DNA of 34,870 nucleotides, from NCBI GenBank assembly GCA_947626975.1, contig CANQUF010000011.1, positions 1-34,870 of the forward strand, read 5' to 3'. Every line of letters starts with the position of its first letter. Within the stretch, counting starts at the first letter, position 1. Shown here piece after piece: positions 1-9,189 of this stretch. A program made the position numbers and the translations under genes. A model generated the notes under the pieces. The model was given only the letters and a program-made list of their open reading frames with translations, was not told where the DNA came from and ran no database searches. The stretch comes from an uncultured Clostridia bacterium. GTDB lineage: Bacteria; Bacillota; Clostridia; TANB77; CAG-465.

Positions 1-132
1 TATAATGGAAGACCAGCACCATTTAGTGCAGGTCAAAATATTCCAGCAAATCAAATAAATGAACAAGTAAATACAGCGCAAATAACAGTAAATGGTGTAA
101 AAACTACAGCGACAGTAGTTTATGTACATTAA
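1..132 (+). CDS. C-terminal fragment of an upstream protein, truncated by the window edge (reads ...YNGRPAPFSAGQNIPANQINEQVNTAQITVNGVKTTATVVYVH*)
   Basis: Frame 1 is open from base 1 to TAA at 130-132; no start inside the window. Confidence 0.6.
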   Translation, partial: YNGRPAPFSAGQNIPANQINEQVNTAQITVNGVKTTATVVYVH

Positions 133-180
133 TAAATAAAGAAAATAAAATAAAATTATATATGAAGGGAGAGAGCACAT

Positions 181-3100
181 ATGAAGGATAAAGTAGTTAA
201 ATTACTATCAGCAGCATTTGCAATGTTAAGTATATTATTTATTTCAAACAATACATACGCAAGAAGTGTAAGTTCAATAGATGAACTTGGAAAAATAATA
301 GACGAAAAGAATCCAAATGCTGAGACTGCTTTTGTGATAGGAAACTACGTATTTACATCTGCTCATACATTAACAACAGAAGATATAATGCTAGCAGCAA
401 GAAGTATAAATGTAGAAGATGAAAATGGAAAAATAAATACAGATAAAATATATAAAGAAATGACAATAAATCTTATACAGAAAAAATATAATGAAGAGAC
501 ATTTGAATCAGAAGGATGGGAAGTAATTGATAGTAATGTATCAGGAGAGACAAAATTATTTGAAGGAAATAAAACCGCTGATATTAAGTATGTAGATTAT
601 AATTATGTAAAAGATATTTTTAATGTAGAATTTGAATTAGACGGCGGAAAGTTTTCTGATGATAAAAAATCAATTAAAGTAATAGAAGGAGAAAAAATAA
701 ACGAAGCTGATATTACAGGAGATAATAGACCAATACAAACAGGAAAGCAATTTAAAGAATGGGTATTAGTAAAAGAAGGAGATATAACAGAAAAATGGGA
801 CTTCAATAAAGGAGTAACAGGAAATATTACTTTAAAAGCTACATGGCTTGAAGAAGTTAATACTGATACTTTATTAGACCAAGCAGAAAAAAGATTGAAA
901 GCTAATGAATGGTATAGTGCTAAGTTTGATGCAAAAAATTCAAAATTAACATTTACAGTATTAGATAAAAACGAAAAAAATAGCTTAATTAGCGGAACTG
1001 GAATAACAGGAAACATAGTTGCAATATTACAAGAATTAAATGTACAAAGTATAACTATGGGAAATACTAAATTTACAGCGGAAGATTTGAAAAATAGTAA
1101 TCCTGCTGGACCAGATGGTTCTGTTTGGGATAAATTTGGTAAAGAATTAGCAGCTTTAACAAAAAAAAGTAGTTTTAATGACGTTACATTGGGAGATTTA
1201 GTAGGAGTTGACTTAAAATTAACTATTACAGTAGATAAAGAAAAAGCTCTTTCACAAAATGGAAGAGAATCAGAAGAATATACAATAGAATTTGTATATA
1301 ATGCAGAAGCAACTATTGGTAAAGCAAATTCTGAAGAAGATGTTAAGGATTTATTAGACACTTTTAATTATACAACTGAAAATACATATCAAATAGAAGG
1401 TAAAGATGGATTTTATACAGTAACAGGTGGTATATCAGAGTCTAAAAATGTAAAAGGCTTTGGAGCAGATCCAAAAGATGGATACTTCTTTGCATATACA
1501 ATAATATTAGATGAAGGTGTAGATCCAGCTACAGTTAAAGTGAAAATACCTAAAGATAACAATACGACTGATGATGTATATACCGCTGGATATAATGAAG
1601 CAACATTTGATGAAGGAAAAAATACATTAACTGTTTTAATGGAAATAGAAGACAAAGATAAATCTACTAATAAGTTTCGTGATATCATAGTAGAAGTGGA
1701 TGAAGTTCCAACAAAAATAAGAATAGATTTTAGCAAACTAGAATTAAGAAAAGCATCAACATTTGAAATTAAAAATGATAGTGTTGATGAAAAATTGGAG
1801 GCAAATTATGGATGGAAACCTGAAGCTGATTATTCAGCAACATTTAATCCTGAAGGAAATAAAGTGACAGTAACAGGTGTAATTCCATATTTAAGCTCAT
1901 GGGAAAATGATCATAATTCTCCATTCAAAGATGACCATGAAACAGGTTATTATTTCGGATTTGTTGTTAAAACAACTGAAAGTAAAAAAGACAAGACAAC
2001 AGTAAAAATTAAATATGGTTATGAAGGCGATGAAGAAAAAGTTATTTCATCAACAAGTTTTGATGATGAAAATAATTTATATTTGTTAGGACACTTACAT
2101 CCAGAGGATACTACGAGAACATTCGATATAATAGTAGATTTGGATGGTGATGAGACAGAATATAACCCATATACAATAACAGTAGATTGGAGTAAACTAT
2201 TACTTCAAAAAGATTCTGAAACAGAAATTAAGTTACACAATCCAAGTGATGCAGATAATACAACAATGACTAATTGGAATTATAAAGCACCAACTGAACT
2301 TACATTATCTGAAAACGGAATTTTAAAAGGAAAATTAGTAGAACAACAATTAACAGCAGAGCCATTTGGTGATGCACATAAAGATGGATACTATTTCGAT
2401 TTTAAATTCACATCTCCAGATGGAGTAGATAAGTCTAAAATCAAAATAGCACAGGTTGAAACACCTGATACAGAAGCTAAAGTAAAGAAAGAATATAAAG
2501 CGGCAGAGTTTGATGACGAAAACAATTTAACAATCTTATTCCAATTTGAACCAGGTACAACAGGATGTGAGACTTGCAAAGGTGAACCAAAATGTGACGG
2601 AGCTTGTTGTGGTGGAAGTGGAACATGCAATTGTGATAAGAAATTATATTATAGAATTGATTGGGATGGAGACGGAAAAGAATATTTACCAATGGTTTAT
2701 GTAATTGATTATTGTGGGGTTACATTTGAAAAATCTTCAATTGTTGAAATTGCAGATCTTGGTACTGTAGCAGATACAGGAAATGCAAATTGGAAAGGGT
2801 GGACAGAAGACGAGAATTATTCTACAGATTTTACAACTGAAGGAAATACAGTAAAAGTAAGTGGACTTATTCCGATTTTTGATGACGATAGCTGGACCGA
2901 ATCAAACCCTTTCGGAACATATGCATACGATTATTATTTAGCATTTAAATTGAAAAAAGCAGGAACAACAGGAACAAACACAAATACAACTGTTAAATTT
3001 TTAACTGAAGGAGAAGGTAGTGGAGAAACTAATACTATTACTGGATCTGATTTTGGCGGAAACGATGAAATATATGTATTAAAATATATTAATCCAAATA

Positions 3101-6100
3101 AATTTGAAACAACAAAGAAATTTACTATTAAAGTAGATTTTGATGATGATGAAGAAGAGTATGCGTCATATGAAGTAACTATAGATTGGACTGATTTACA
3201 TTTCCAATATGAAAGTCAAATGACAGAAATAGATGCAATTACTAGTGAAGCAGATTTAACAGATATAACTAGTGCTGATAAAGAACAAATTACGAAACAA
3301 TGGGGCTATGATTTCAAAAATGCAGGAAAAGATATTACTGTTGAAGATGGTTCAGGGCTAACTGTAGCTTATGAACTAGGTGGAAAAATTAAAGAACAAG
3401 CATTAAAACCAGAAGCTGGGTTTGGTACTGACGGAGGATATTATATCGTTCTTAAAATCAATGGTCCAACAGAAGAAAATGTGGATAAGAATAAGTGGAC
3501 AGTTCAGTTAAAAGATTCAGAAGGACATTATAAACCAGCATTTACACCAAGTAGTGATGATTATGCAAAAGGATTTATAACTGCGTTAATTAAACTAGAC
3601 GATGGACCATCTAGCGACAAAAAAATTACTTATATGATTGACTGGGATGGTGATGGTAATGAATTTTTACCATATGAGGAAACAATAGATTATTCTAGTT
3701 TAGAATTTTTATCATCTCATAAAATCACAATTGATGATGGAACAGATGCTGAAAATCAAATAATTCCAGTATGGGATGAAGATGTAATAACAGCAGAAAT
3801 GCTTCCAGAAGGACCAAAAGTTGAAGAAGAGAAAGATTATCGTAGTTTTGCTTATTGGGATGAAGGTAATGGAACAGAATTTGTAACTAAGACTATATCA
3901 GAAGAAACTGAAGATATAACATTAGTTCCACATTGGAATATATATTCAGATAAATTCATTAGTGATGTTCTTGAGGATTTAAATAAGACAGAAGACACAC
4001 AATCAGAAGATTTTAGCAAAGAATTTGTAATTGAAGATTACAAAGAAAATAGTGGAGAGGTTACAATTACAGTAAAAGATCCTACAGTAAAATTATCAAG
4101 AATGAATGAAACTAGTATACCTGGTACAATTGCTTATATATTATTAAAAGATGAAATTCAAGAAATTACATTATCAATTAATGACCAAGTAAAAACATTT
4201 ACAAAAGGTGAAAAAACTGATAAAGATACATTAAAACAACAAGTTATAGATGATGCAAAAGGATTCTATTCAGAAATTTTAAAAACACAATTTGAAGGTA
4301 AAGACGAATCTTCAGTAACTTTAAGTGATTTAGCTCACAAGGAAGGTTACAATAGCTTTACATTAAAATTTGATCCAGAAAAAGTATCAAAAACTGTTAC
4401 TTTAACAAAAGCACCAGCTGAAGGAGGACTTTCACTTGCGAGCGTTGTAGATGTACCTAATGAATACAAATTCACATTTGAGTCTGATGCTATAATAGTA
4501 AATACAGAGGATGAATTAAATAACGCATTAAAGACTAAGGCAGAACATATCTATATCGGTAAAGACTTTTCAGTTAAAAATCCTGTAAACATTGGAAGAA
4601 AAGTTGTAATAAATGGTGGAAATGAACATCATAAATTAACTGCTTCTAATGGTGCTGAAACAATATTTGATGTAAAGTCTCCAGATGTAACTATTGATGC
4701 TATTAAATTAGATGCTAAAACACCAATCGTTGTTACAAGTGGAAGTTTAACAACAACAGGGCTTACAGTTGAAGGAGAAAATGCAGAAACAGCTGTTGAG
4801 GTTAAGAATAATGCTTCATTGACAATTTCAGAATTAACCTTTGATAATGAAAAATATACTAAACCTGCTGTTAAAGCAGAAAAAACAAATGCAACAGTAA
4901 AATTCACAGATAGTGAAGAAAAAGAAGCAACAAAACTTGAAACAGTAGAGAAAATCACAAAATATGAAGAATTAAAAGAACCAAGATCAGGTTATGGTGA
5001 TACAAAAGAACCTATGAATGATTACAATTATTATAACTACTATAATAATGAAAAACATTCAAAAATATATAAAACTACTTTCCATAGTCATGAATTTAGT
5101 TCAAAAGCAACATTTGAAAGATATAATTATTATAATGAACAAGTAACAAAACCTTATGATCAAAGTCCATTTGGTGTATTCAAATCATATGCATACGATG
5201 GATATACATATACATTAATTGGATTTGTAGAGAGTAGAGATAAAACTTTGTATTTTGGAAGTTATACTACTGAGGATGTTCCACAAGATGTAACCAAAGT
5301 TGATGGAATTGTAGCAACATCAGATAAGTTGTATTATGGTGCTTATAATGGAAAAGTCGATGATGATACTAGAAGAGTCTCAGATGCGACTGAATTATAT
5401 CAAGCTATACAAGAGCAAGGTGTTTCAAAAATATATATTCCAAATACTACTGATTTGGATTTAACTGATAAAGGTACTATTACTATAAATAGACCACTTT
5501 CAATTGTTGGACCTACTATGGGAGTAAAAATCAAAGTAAAAAATATCAAAATTGAATCTACAGCAAATGATGTATTTTTCCACAGATTAAAAATTGAAGC
5601 TAATCCTGAAGAAAATGTTACTTCTTTAATTGATGTAGAAGGAGAAAAATTTACACTATGGCAATCAAGTTTGAAGAATGTTAGTGATAAAGAAGTTGAT
5701 AGTGCTATTAAGTATTCAGGAAATAAAGCAATAGTTGATATTAGATGGAATACTTTTGATGCAAATAAAATAAAAAATACATTTATTGATGTTAATAGTA
5801 AATTAGCAGGTGTAACAGATATTTACTATAATACTTTCGCAAAATTAACTACATCAACTGATAAGAAGAGTGCAATAACCATTAAAGAATTTGATGAAAG
5901 TGCAAAAATAAGTGAAGAAAACGATGAAACTATAAGTATAGATTTGAATACTTTTAATGATAGCGATTATGCAATCAAAATATTAAAAGAGGCTTCTCCA
6001 GGAACACAAGCTGATATATCTATTGAGTCTACAAAGGATGTAGTTATAGCAGTTCAATATGATGAACAACATAAAGATTTTAGCAAAATAAATATTCATC

Positions 6101-6225
6101 TTAAAGGAAAAACTAGTATAAGTAACATTAAGTTAAAGTACATTAATGGTAGTGAAGAAAAGGAGACATTAGATGACGGTCAAGGAGTAAAAGTAGTTTT
6201 TGAAACAGGAATGCAAGGTATTTAA
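181..6225 (+). CDS. Giant secreted surface/adhesin-like protein: signal peptide, InlB-type B-repeat-like segment, globular domain, about five ~155-aa tandem repeats, second InlB-like + globular module, beta-helix-like C-terminal region
   Basis: 2014-aa ORF; N-terminal hydrophobic signal MKDKVVKLLSAAFAMLSILFISNNTYA; FELDGGKF...KEWV....ITLKATW resembles Listeria-Bacteroides repeat; repeated (D/V)D.DGD..EY.PY..TIDWS.L motif; GGGAG RBS upstream. C-terminus appears frameshifted (see next feature). Confidence 0.85.
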   Translation: MKDKVVKLLSAAFAMLSILFISNNTYARSVSSIDELGKIIDEKNPNAETAFVIGNYVFTSAHTLTTEDIMLAARSINVEDENGKINTDKIYKEMTINLIQKKYNEETFESEGWEVIDSNVSGETKLFEGNKTADIKYVDYNYVKDIFNVEFELDGGKFSDDKKSIKVIEGEKINEADITGDNRPIQTGKQFKEWVLVKEGDITEKWDFNKGVTGNITLKATWLEEVNTDTLLDQAEKRLKANEWYSAKFDAKNSKLTFTVLDKNEKNSLISGTGITGNIVAILQELNVQSITMGNTKFTAEDLKNSNPAGPDGSVWDKFGKELAALTKKSSFNDVTLGDLVGVDLKLTITVDKEKALSQNGRESEEYTIEFVYNAEATIGKANSEEDVKDLLDTFNYTTENTYQIEGKDGFYTVTGGISESKNVKGFGADPKDGYFFAYTIILDEGVDPATVKVKIPKDNNTTDDVYTAGYNEATFDEGKNTLTVLMEIEDKDKSTNKFRDIIVEVDEVPTKIRIDFSKLELRKASTFEIKNDSVDEKLEANYGWKPEADYSATFNPEGNKVTVTGVIPYLSSWENDHNSPFKDDHETGYYFGFVVKTTESKKDKTTVKIKYGYEGDEEKVISSTSFDDENNLYLLGHLHPEDTTRTFDIIVDLDGDETEYNPYTITVDWSKLLLQKDSETEIKLHNPSDADNTTMTNWNYKAPTELTLSENGILKGKLVEQQLTAEPFGDAHKDGYYFDFKFTSPDGVDKSKIKIAQVETPDTEAKVKKEYKAAEFDDENNLTILFQFEPGTTGCETCKGEPKCDGACCGGSGTCNCDKKLYYRIDWDGDGKEYLPMVYVIDYCGVTFEKSSIVEIADLGTVADTGNANWKGWTEDENYSTDFTTEGNTVKVSGLIPIFDDDSWTESNPFGTYAYDYYLAFKLKKAGTTGTNTNTTVKFLTEGEGSGETNTITGSDFGGNDEIYVLKYINPNKFETTKKFTIKVDFDDDEEEYASYEVTIDWTDLHFQYESQMTEIDAITSEADLTDITSADKEQITKQWGYDFKNAGKDITVEDGSGLTVAYELGGKIKEQALKPEAGFGTDGGYYIVLKINGPTEENVDKNKWTVQLKDSEGHYKPAFTPSSDDYAKGFITALIKLDDGPSSDKKITYMIDWDGDGNEFLPYEETIDYSSLEFLSSHKITIDDGTDAENQIIPVWDEDVITAEMLPEGPKVEEEKDYRSFAYWDEGNGTEFVTKTISEETEDITLVPHWNIYSDKFISDVLEDLNKTEDTQSEDFSKEFVIEDYKENSGEVTITVKDPTVKLSRMNETSIPGTIAYILLKDEIQEITLSINDQVKTFTKGEKTDKDTLKQQVIDDAKGFYSEILKTQFEGKDESSVTLSDLAHKEGYNSFTLKFDPEKVSKTVTLTKAPAEGGLSLASVVDVPNEYKFTFESDAIIVNTEDELNNALKTKAEHIYIGKDFSVKNPVNIGRKVVINGGNEHHKLTASNGAETIFDVKSPDVTIDAIKLDAKTPIVVTSGSLTTTGLTVEGENAETAVEVKNNASLTISELTFDNEKYTKPAVKAEKTNATVKFTDSEEKEATKLETVEKITKYEELKEPRSGYGDTKEPMNDYNYYNYYNNEKHSKIYKTTFHSHEFSSKATFERYNYYNEQVTKPYDQSPFGVFKSYAYDGYTYTLIGFVESRDKTLYFGSYTTEDVPQDVTKVDGIVATSDKLYYGAYNGKVDDDTRRVSDATELYQAIQEQGVSKIYIPNTTDLDLTDKGTITINRPLSIVGPTMGVKIKVKNIKIESTANDVFFHRLKIEANPEENVTSLIDVEGEKFTLWQSSLKNVSDKEVDSAIKYSGNKAIVDIRWNTFDANKIKNTFIDVNSKLAGVTDIYYNTFAKLTTSTDKKSAITIKEFDESAKISEENDETISIDLNTFNDSDYAIKILKEASPGTQADISIESTKDVVIAVQYDEQHKDFSKINIHLKGKTSISNIKLKYINGSEEKETLDDGQGVKVVFETGMQGI

Positions 6226-6359
6226 AGTACCAGAGCAAGCAGTTGTTAAAGGCTTAAAACTTAATGGAGATACTTATTCAGGAGTAATAAGCCAAAGATG
6301 AAGCTGGAAAAGCATGGTGGGAAAAACACATTTACGAAGATGCATATAAACAACAATAA
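6218..6359 (+). pseudogene. Displaced C-terminus of the giant surface protein in the other two frames: VFKVPEQAVVKGLKLNGDTYSGVI | AKDEAGKAWWEKHIYEDAYKQQ*
   Basis: Frame from 6218 reads coherent protein to TGA at 6299-6301; frame from 6291 reads coherent protein to TAA at 6357-6359; removing one base near 6217 and one near 6290 restores a single ORF. Confidence 0.65.
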
Positions 6360-6364
6360 AATTA

Positions 6365-6395
6365 TTAAGGTGTGATGACAAACATCACACCTTAA
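6365..6395 (+). terminator. 13-bp perfect hairpin TTAAGGTGTGATG-ACAAA-CATCACACCTTAA between giant gene and the thioredoxin-like gene
   Basis: Perfect inverted repeat directly after the restored stop; no strong U-tract follows, so it may be a weak terminator or an mRNA-processing/stability element. Confidence 0.55.
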
Positions 6396-6417
6396 TTAAA
6401 ATTAAAAAGGAGGCAAA

Positions 6418-6972
6418 ATGAAAAAAGTATTTTTTATTAGCATATTTTTAATGTTAATTTGTTTTATTAGTGTATCTAATGCTATTGTTACTAATTCATC
6501 CGAATATAGTAATGTTAAGGTATATGTTTTCTATAATGAAGAAAGTGAAGTTTACAAACAAGAAAAAGAATGGTTAAGTGAAAAAGTAAATGCTAGAAAA
6601 GAGTATATTAACACTAATGAAAATAGCGAATTATATAATAAAATAAAAGATGTCTTAAAAATAAAAAAAGATAATTTACCTATAATAGTAGTTGGATCAA
6701 CTTATTTTATAGGATTTGACGAAAAAATACAAAGTAATATTGAAGAAGCAGTAAAAGCCTATGAAAATGCTGAAAAATATGGAGATATCGTAGATAAGGT
6801 AAGGAATAATGAAGATGTAAAGGATATTATAAAACAAAATGAAGAAATATATAAACAACCTAATACATCTAATGTTTTTTTAAATGTTATATTTGTAATT
6901 ATTGCTTTATTTATAATAATTTTCATATTAAAAATAGTATTAGAAAAGAAATTAAATAACACTAAGAAATAA
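6418..6972 (+). CDS. Exported, C-terminally membrane-anchored thioredoxin/glutaredoxin-fold-like protein lacking the CxxC motif
   Basis: AGGAGG RBS; signal peptide; VKVYVFYNEESEVYKQEKEWL...LPIIVVGSTYFIGFDEK pattern of thioredoxin-like proteins (beta1-active-site loop, cis-Pro region) but no cysteine; C-terminal TM segment VFLNVIFVIIALFIIIFIL. Confidence 0.6.
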   Translation: MKKVFFISIFLMLICFISVSNAIVTNSSEYSNVKVYVFYNEESEVYKQEKEWLSEKVNARKEYINTNENSELYNKIKDVLKIKKDNLPIIVVGSTYFIGFDEKIQSNIEEAVKAYENAEKYGDIVDKVRNNEDVKDIIKQNEEIYKQPNTSNVFLNVIFVIIALFIIIFILKIVLEKKLNNTKK

Positions 6973-6999
6973 TGTAAAATAAATAAACATATTTATAAA

Positions 7000-7038
7000 C
7001 GAGCAAATTAGATTTAAAGTTTTTTGCTCGCTTTTTTG
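7000..7038 (+). terminator. Rho-independent terminator CGAGCAAA...TTTGCTCG-CTTTTTTG
   Basis: 8-bp stem followed by T-run. Confidence 0.75.
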
Positions 7039-7247
7039 TTTCTAAAAAATACATGTATTTAGCTATATTATATAAAAAATATATAGCATAACTTTTTAAA
7101 TTATGGTATAGAAAATTCTAAAGAAAATACTTCAGTAGTAAATTTTAGTATGAAGAGAAATAATGGATATAATGTTATAAATAAAGAAAAACTTTAAATA
7201 AAAATAATCCTTTTTTAAAACTATAATTTTTTATTTAATCAAATACT

Positions 7248-7275
7248 TGATATATTAAAAAATATAATGTATAAT
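7248..7275 (+). promoter_or_regulatory. Putative sigma-A promoter of rny (TTGATA-N16-TATAAT)
   Basis: -35 7248-7253, -10 7270-7275. Confidence 0.5.
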
Positions 7276-7283
7276 ATTAAGTG

Positions 7284-7318
7284 TATAAATAGAATATACC
7301 ATTTTTATTCTATTTATA
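7284..7318 (+). other. 13-bp perfect 5'-UTR hairpin TATAAATAGAATA / TATTCTATTTATA in the rny leader
   Basis: Perfect inverted repeat starting ~9 nt after the predicted -10; no U-tract. Confidence 0.55.
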
Positions 7319-7432
7319 TTTAAAGTTTAATATAAATTTTATTTATTAGACTTAGTTTGTAGTGTATATTATTATATGAATTTTTAATATATAATGTCGT
7401 ACATTGAAAAAATTATATTGGAGGAGGATAAA

Positions 7433-8983
7433 ATGACAATTACAGTAATAATTAGTTCTGTAATTACATTTTTAATTGGTTCAATTATATTCTTCTTTAT
7501 TGGAATACAATATAGGAAAAATATTGCTGAATCTACTGTAAATTCTGCTGAAAAAGAAGCAGAAAGGATTGTAGATGATGGAAAAAAAGATGCTGAAAGA
7601 TTAAAAAAAGAAGCTTTATTACAAGCTAAAGATGAGATTATAAAACAAAAGAACGAATTAGAAAAAGATGTAAATTACAGAAAAAAAGAATTAAATGATA
7701 TTGAAAATAGGATTAATCAAAGACAAGATTTGGTTGATAGAAGAGCAGCTCTTATTGAAGAAAAAGAAAACAATATCATAAAAAAAGCTGAAGAATTGCA
7801 AAAAAAAGAACAATACTTAAATGAAGCAAATGAACGAGAACTTGAAAAACTTAGTAAAATATCAAAAATGACTACAGAAGAAGCAAAAGATGCTTTAATG
7901 TTAAAGTTAAAGGATGATATGAAAATTGAAATGGCTGACTATATAAGAACTGAACAAGAAAAAGCAAAAGACGAAGTAGATAAAAAAGCTAAAGAAATTT
8001 TAGTTGGCGCAATTCAAAAATGTGCTACCGATCATACTTCTGAAGCAACAGTTACTACAGTTACTTTGCCAAATGATGAATTAAAAGGCAGAATTATAGG
8101 AAGAGAAGGAAGAAATATAAAAACTATTGAAACTCTTACAGGAATTGATTTAATTATTGATGATACACCAGATACTATTGTTCTATCAAGTTTTGATCCT
8201 ATAAGACGTGAAGTTGCAAGAATAGCATTAGAACGTCTTATTGCTGATGGTAGAATACATCCTGGAAAAATTGAAGAGATGATTGAAAAAGCAAAAGTTG
8301 AGGTGGAAAATACAATTAAAGAAGAGGGTGAAAGAGCATTATATGAAACAGGTGTAATAAACGTACATCCTGATTTAATAAAATTACTTGGTAAACTGAA
8401 GTATAGAACAAGTTATGGACAAAATGTTTTAAATCATTCAATTGAAGTATCTAATATAGCCGGTACATTAGCAATTGAATTAGGCTTGGATCCTACTATT
8501 GCAAAACGTGCAGGTTTGTTACATGATATAGGTAAATCTTTTGATCATGATGTTGAAGGAACACATGTAAGTTTAGGTATAGATTTACTAAAGAAATATC
8601 ACGAAAAAGATGAAGTTATATATGGTATGGAAGCTCATCATGGAGATACAGAGCCTAAAACAATAGAAGCTGTACTTGTTCAAACAGGTGATATTGTATC
8701 AGCATCAAGACCTGGAGCTAGAAAAGAGACTGTAAGTGCATATATAAAAAGATTACAAAAATTAGAAGAAATTTGTAATTCATACAAAGGTGTTGATAAA
8801 TCTTATGCTATACAAGCAGGAAGAGAAGTAAGATTAATTGTAAAACCTGATGAAGTAGATGATGCAAGTATTACAATACTTGCTAGAGATGTAGCAAAGC
8901 AAATTGAAAAGGAAATGGTATATCCTGGACAAATTAAAGTTAATGTTATCCGTGAAACTAGAGCTGTTGAAACTGCAAAATAA
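7433..8983 (+). CDS. rny: Ribonuclease Y
   Basis: N-terminal TM, coiled coil, KH domain ([30 protein letters not shown]), HD domain ([10 protein letters not shown]...[12 protein letters not shown]). ATG at 7433 has GGAGGAGG just upstream, so preferred over 7394. Confidence 0.95.
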   Translation: MTITVIISSVITFLIGSIIFFFIGIQYRKNIAESTVNSAEKEAERIVDDGKKDAERLKKEALLQAKDEIIKQKNELEKDVNYRKKELNDIENRINQRQDLVDRRAALIEEKENNIIKKAEELQKKEQYLNEANERELEKLSKISKMTTEEAKDALMLKLKDDMKIEMADYIRTEQEKAKDEVDKKAKEILVGAIQKCATDHTSEATVTTVTLPNDELKGRIIGREGRNIKTIETLTGIDLIIDDTPDTIVLSSFDPIRREVARIALERLIADGRIHPGKIEEMIEKAKVEVENTIKEEGERALYETGVINVHPDLIKLLGKLKYRTSYGQNVLNHSIEVSNIAGTLAIELGLDPTIAKRAGLLHDIGKSFDHDVEGTHVSLGIDLLKKYHEKDEVIYGMEAHHGDTEPKTIEAVLVQTGDIVSASRPGARKETVSAYIKRLQKLEEICNSYKGVDKSYAIQAGREVRLIVKPDEVDDASITILARDVAKQIEKEMVYPGQIKVNVIRETRAVETAK

Positions 8984-8988
8984 TTAAA

Positions 8989-9024
8989 AGATGGGGTGAG
9001 TTTTTATATTCATCTCATTTTTTT
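8989..9024 (+). terminator. Probable terminator of rny
   Basis: AGATG...CATCT / GGGTGAG...CTCATTT alternatives followed by T7. Confidence 0.5.
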
Positions 9025-9093
9025 ATTATAAAAAATGAAAATTATTTTATATATTACAACATTATTACAAAATAATTACACAAAAATGTTTTT

Positions 9094-9155
9094 TGTCGAA
9101 TAATGTAAAACACATATGTTTTTTTATTGAACAAATAATAAATATGTGATAATAT
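9094..9155 (+). promoter_or_regulatory. Promoter region of surface-protein copy 1: Spo0A-box-like TGTCGAA (9094-9100) and TTGAAC-N17-TAATAT with extended -10 (9127-9155)
   Basis: TTTTTGTCGAATAA matches the 0A-box core TGNCGAA; -35/-10 conserved in copies 3 and 4 with the same spacing. Confidence 0.6.
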
Positions 9156-9189
9156 ATCAATGTAGATAGTAAATTTTGGAGGTTATTAT

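Noticed and set aside
603-4958. Minus-strand ORFs at 603-1361, 1413-1736, 2391-2630, 2477-2692, 4629-4958
   Set aside because: Antisense to the well-supported giant surface gene, low-complexity Ser/Phe/Leu composition typical of reverse frames, no RBS.
7080-7197. Short open frame HNFLNYGIENSKENTSVVNFSMKRNNGYNVINKEKL* in the gap before rny
   Set aside because: Preceded by a stop, no start/RBS, too short to support as a gene or remnant.
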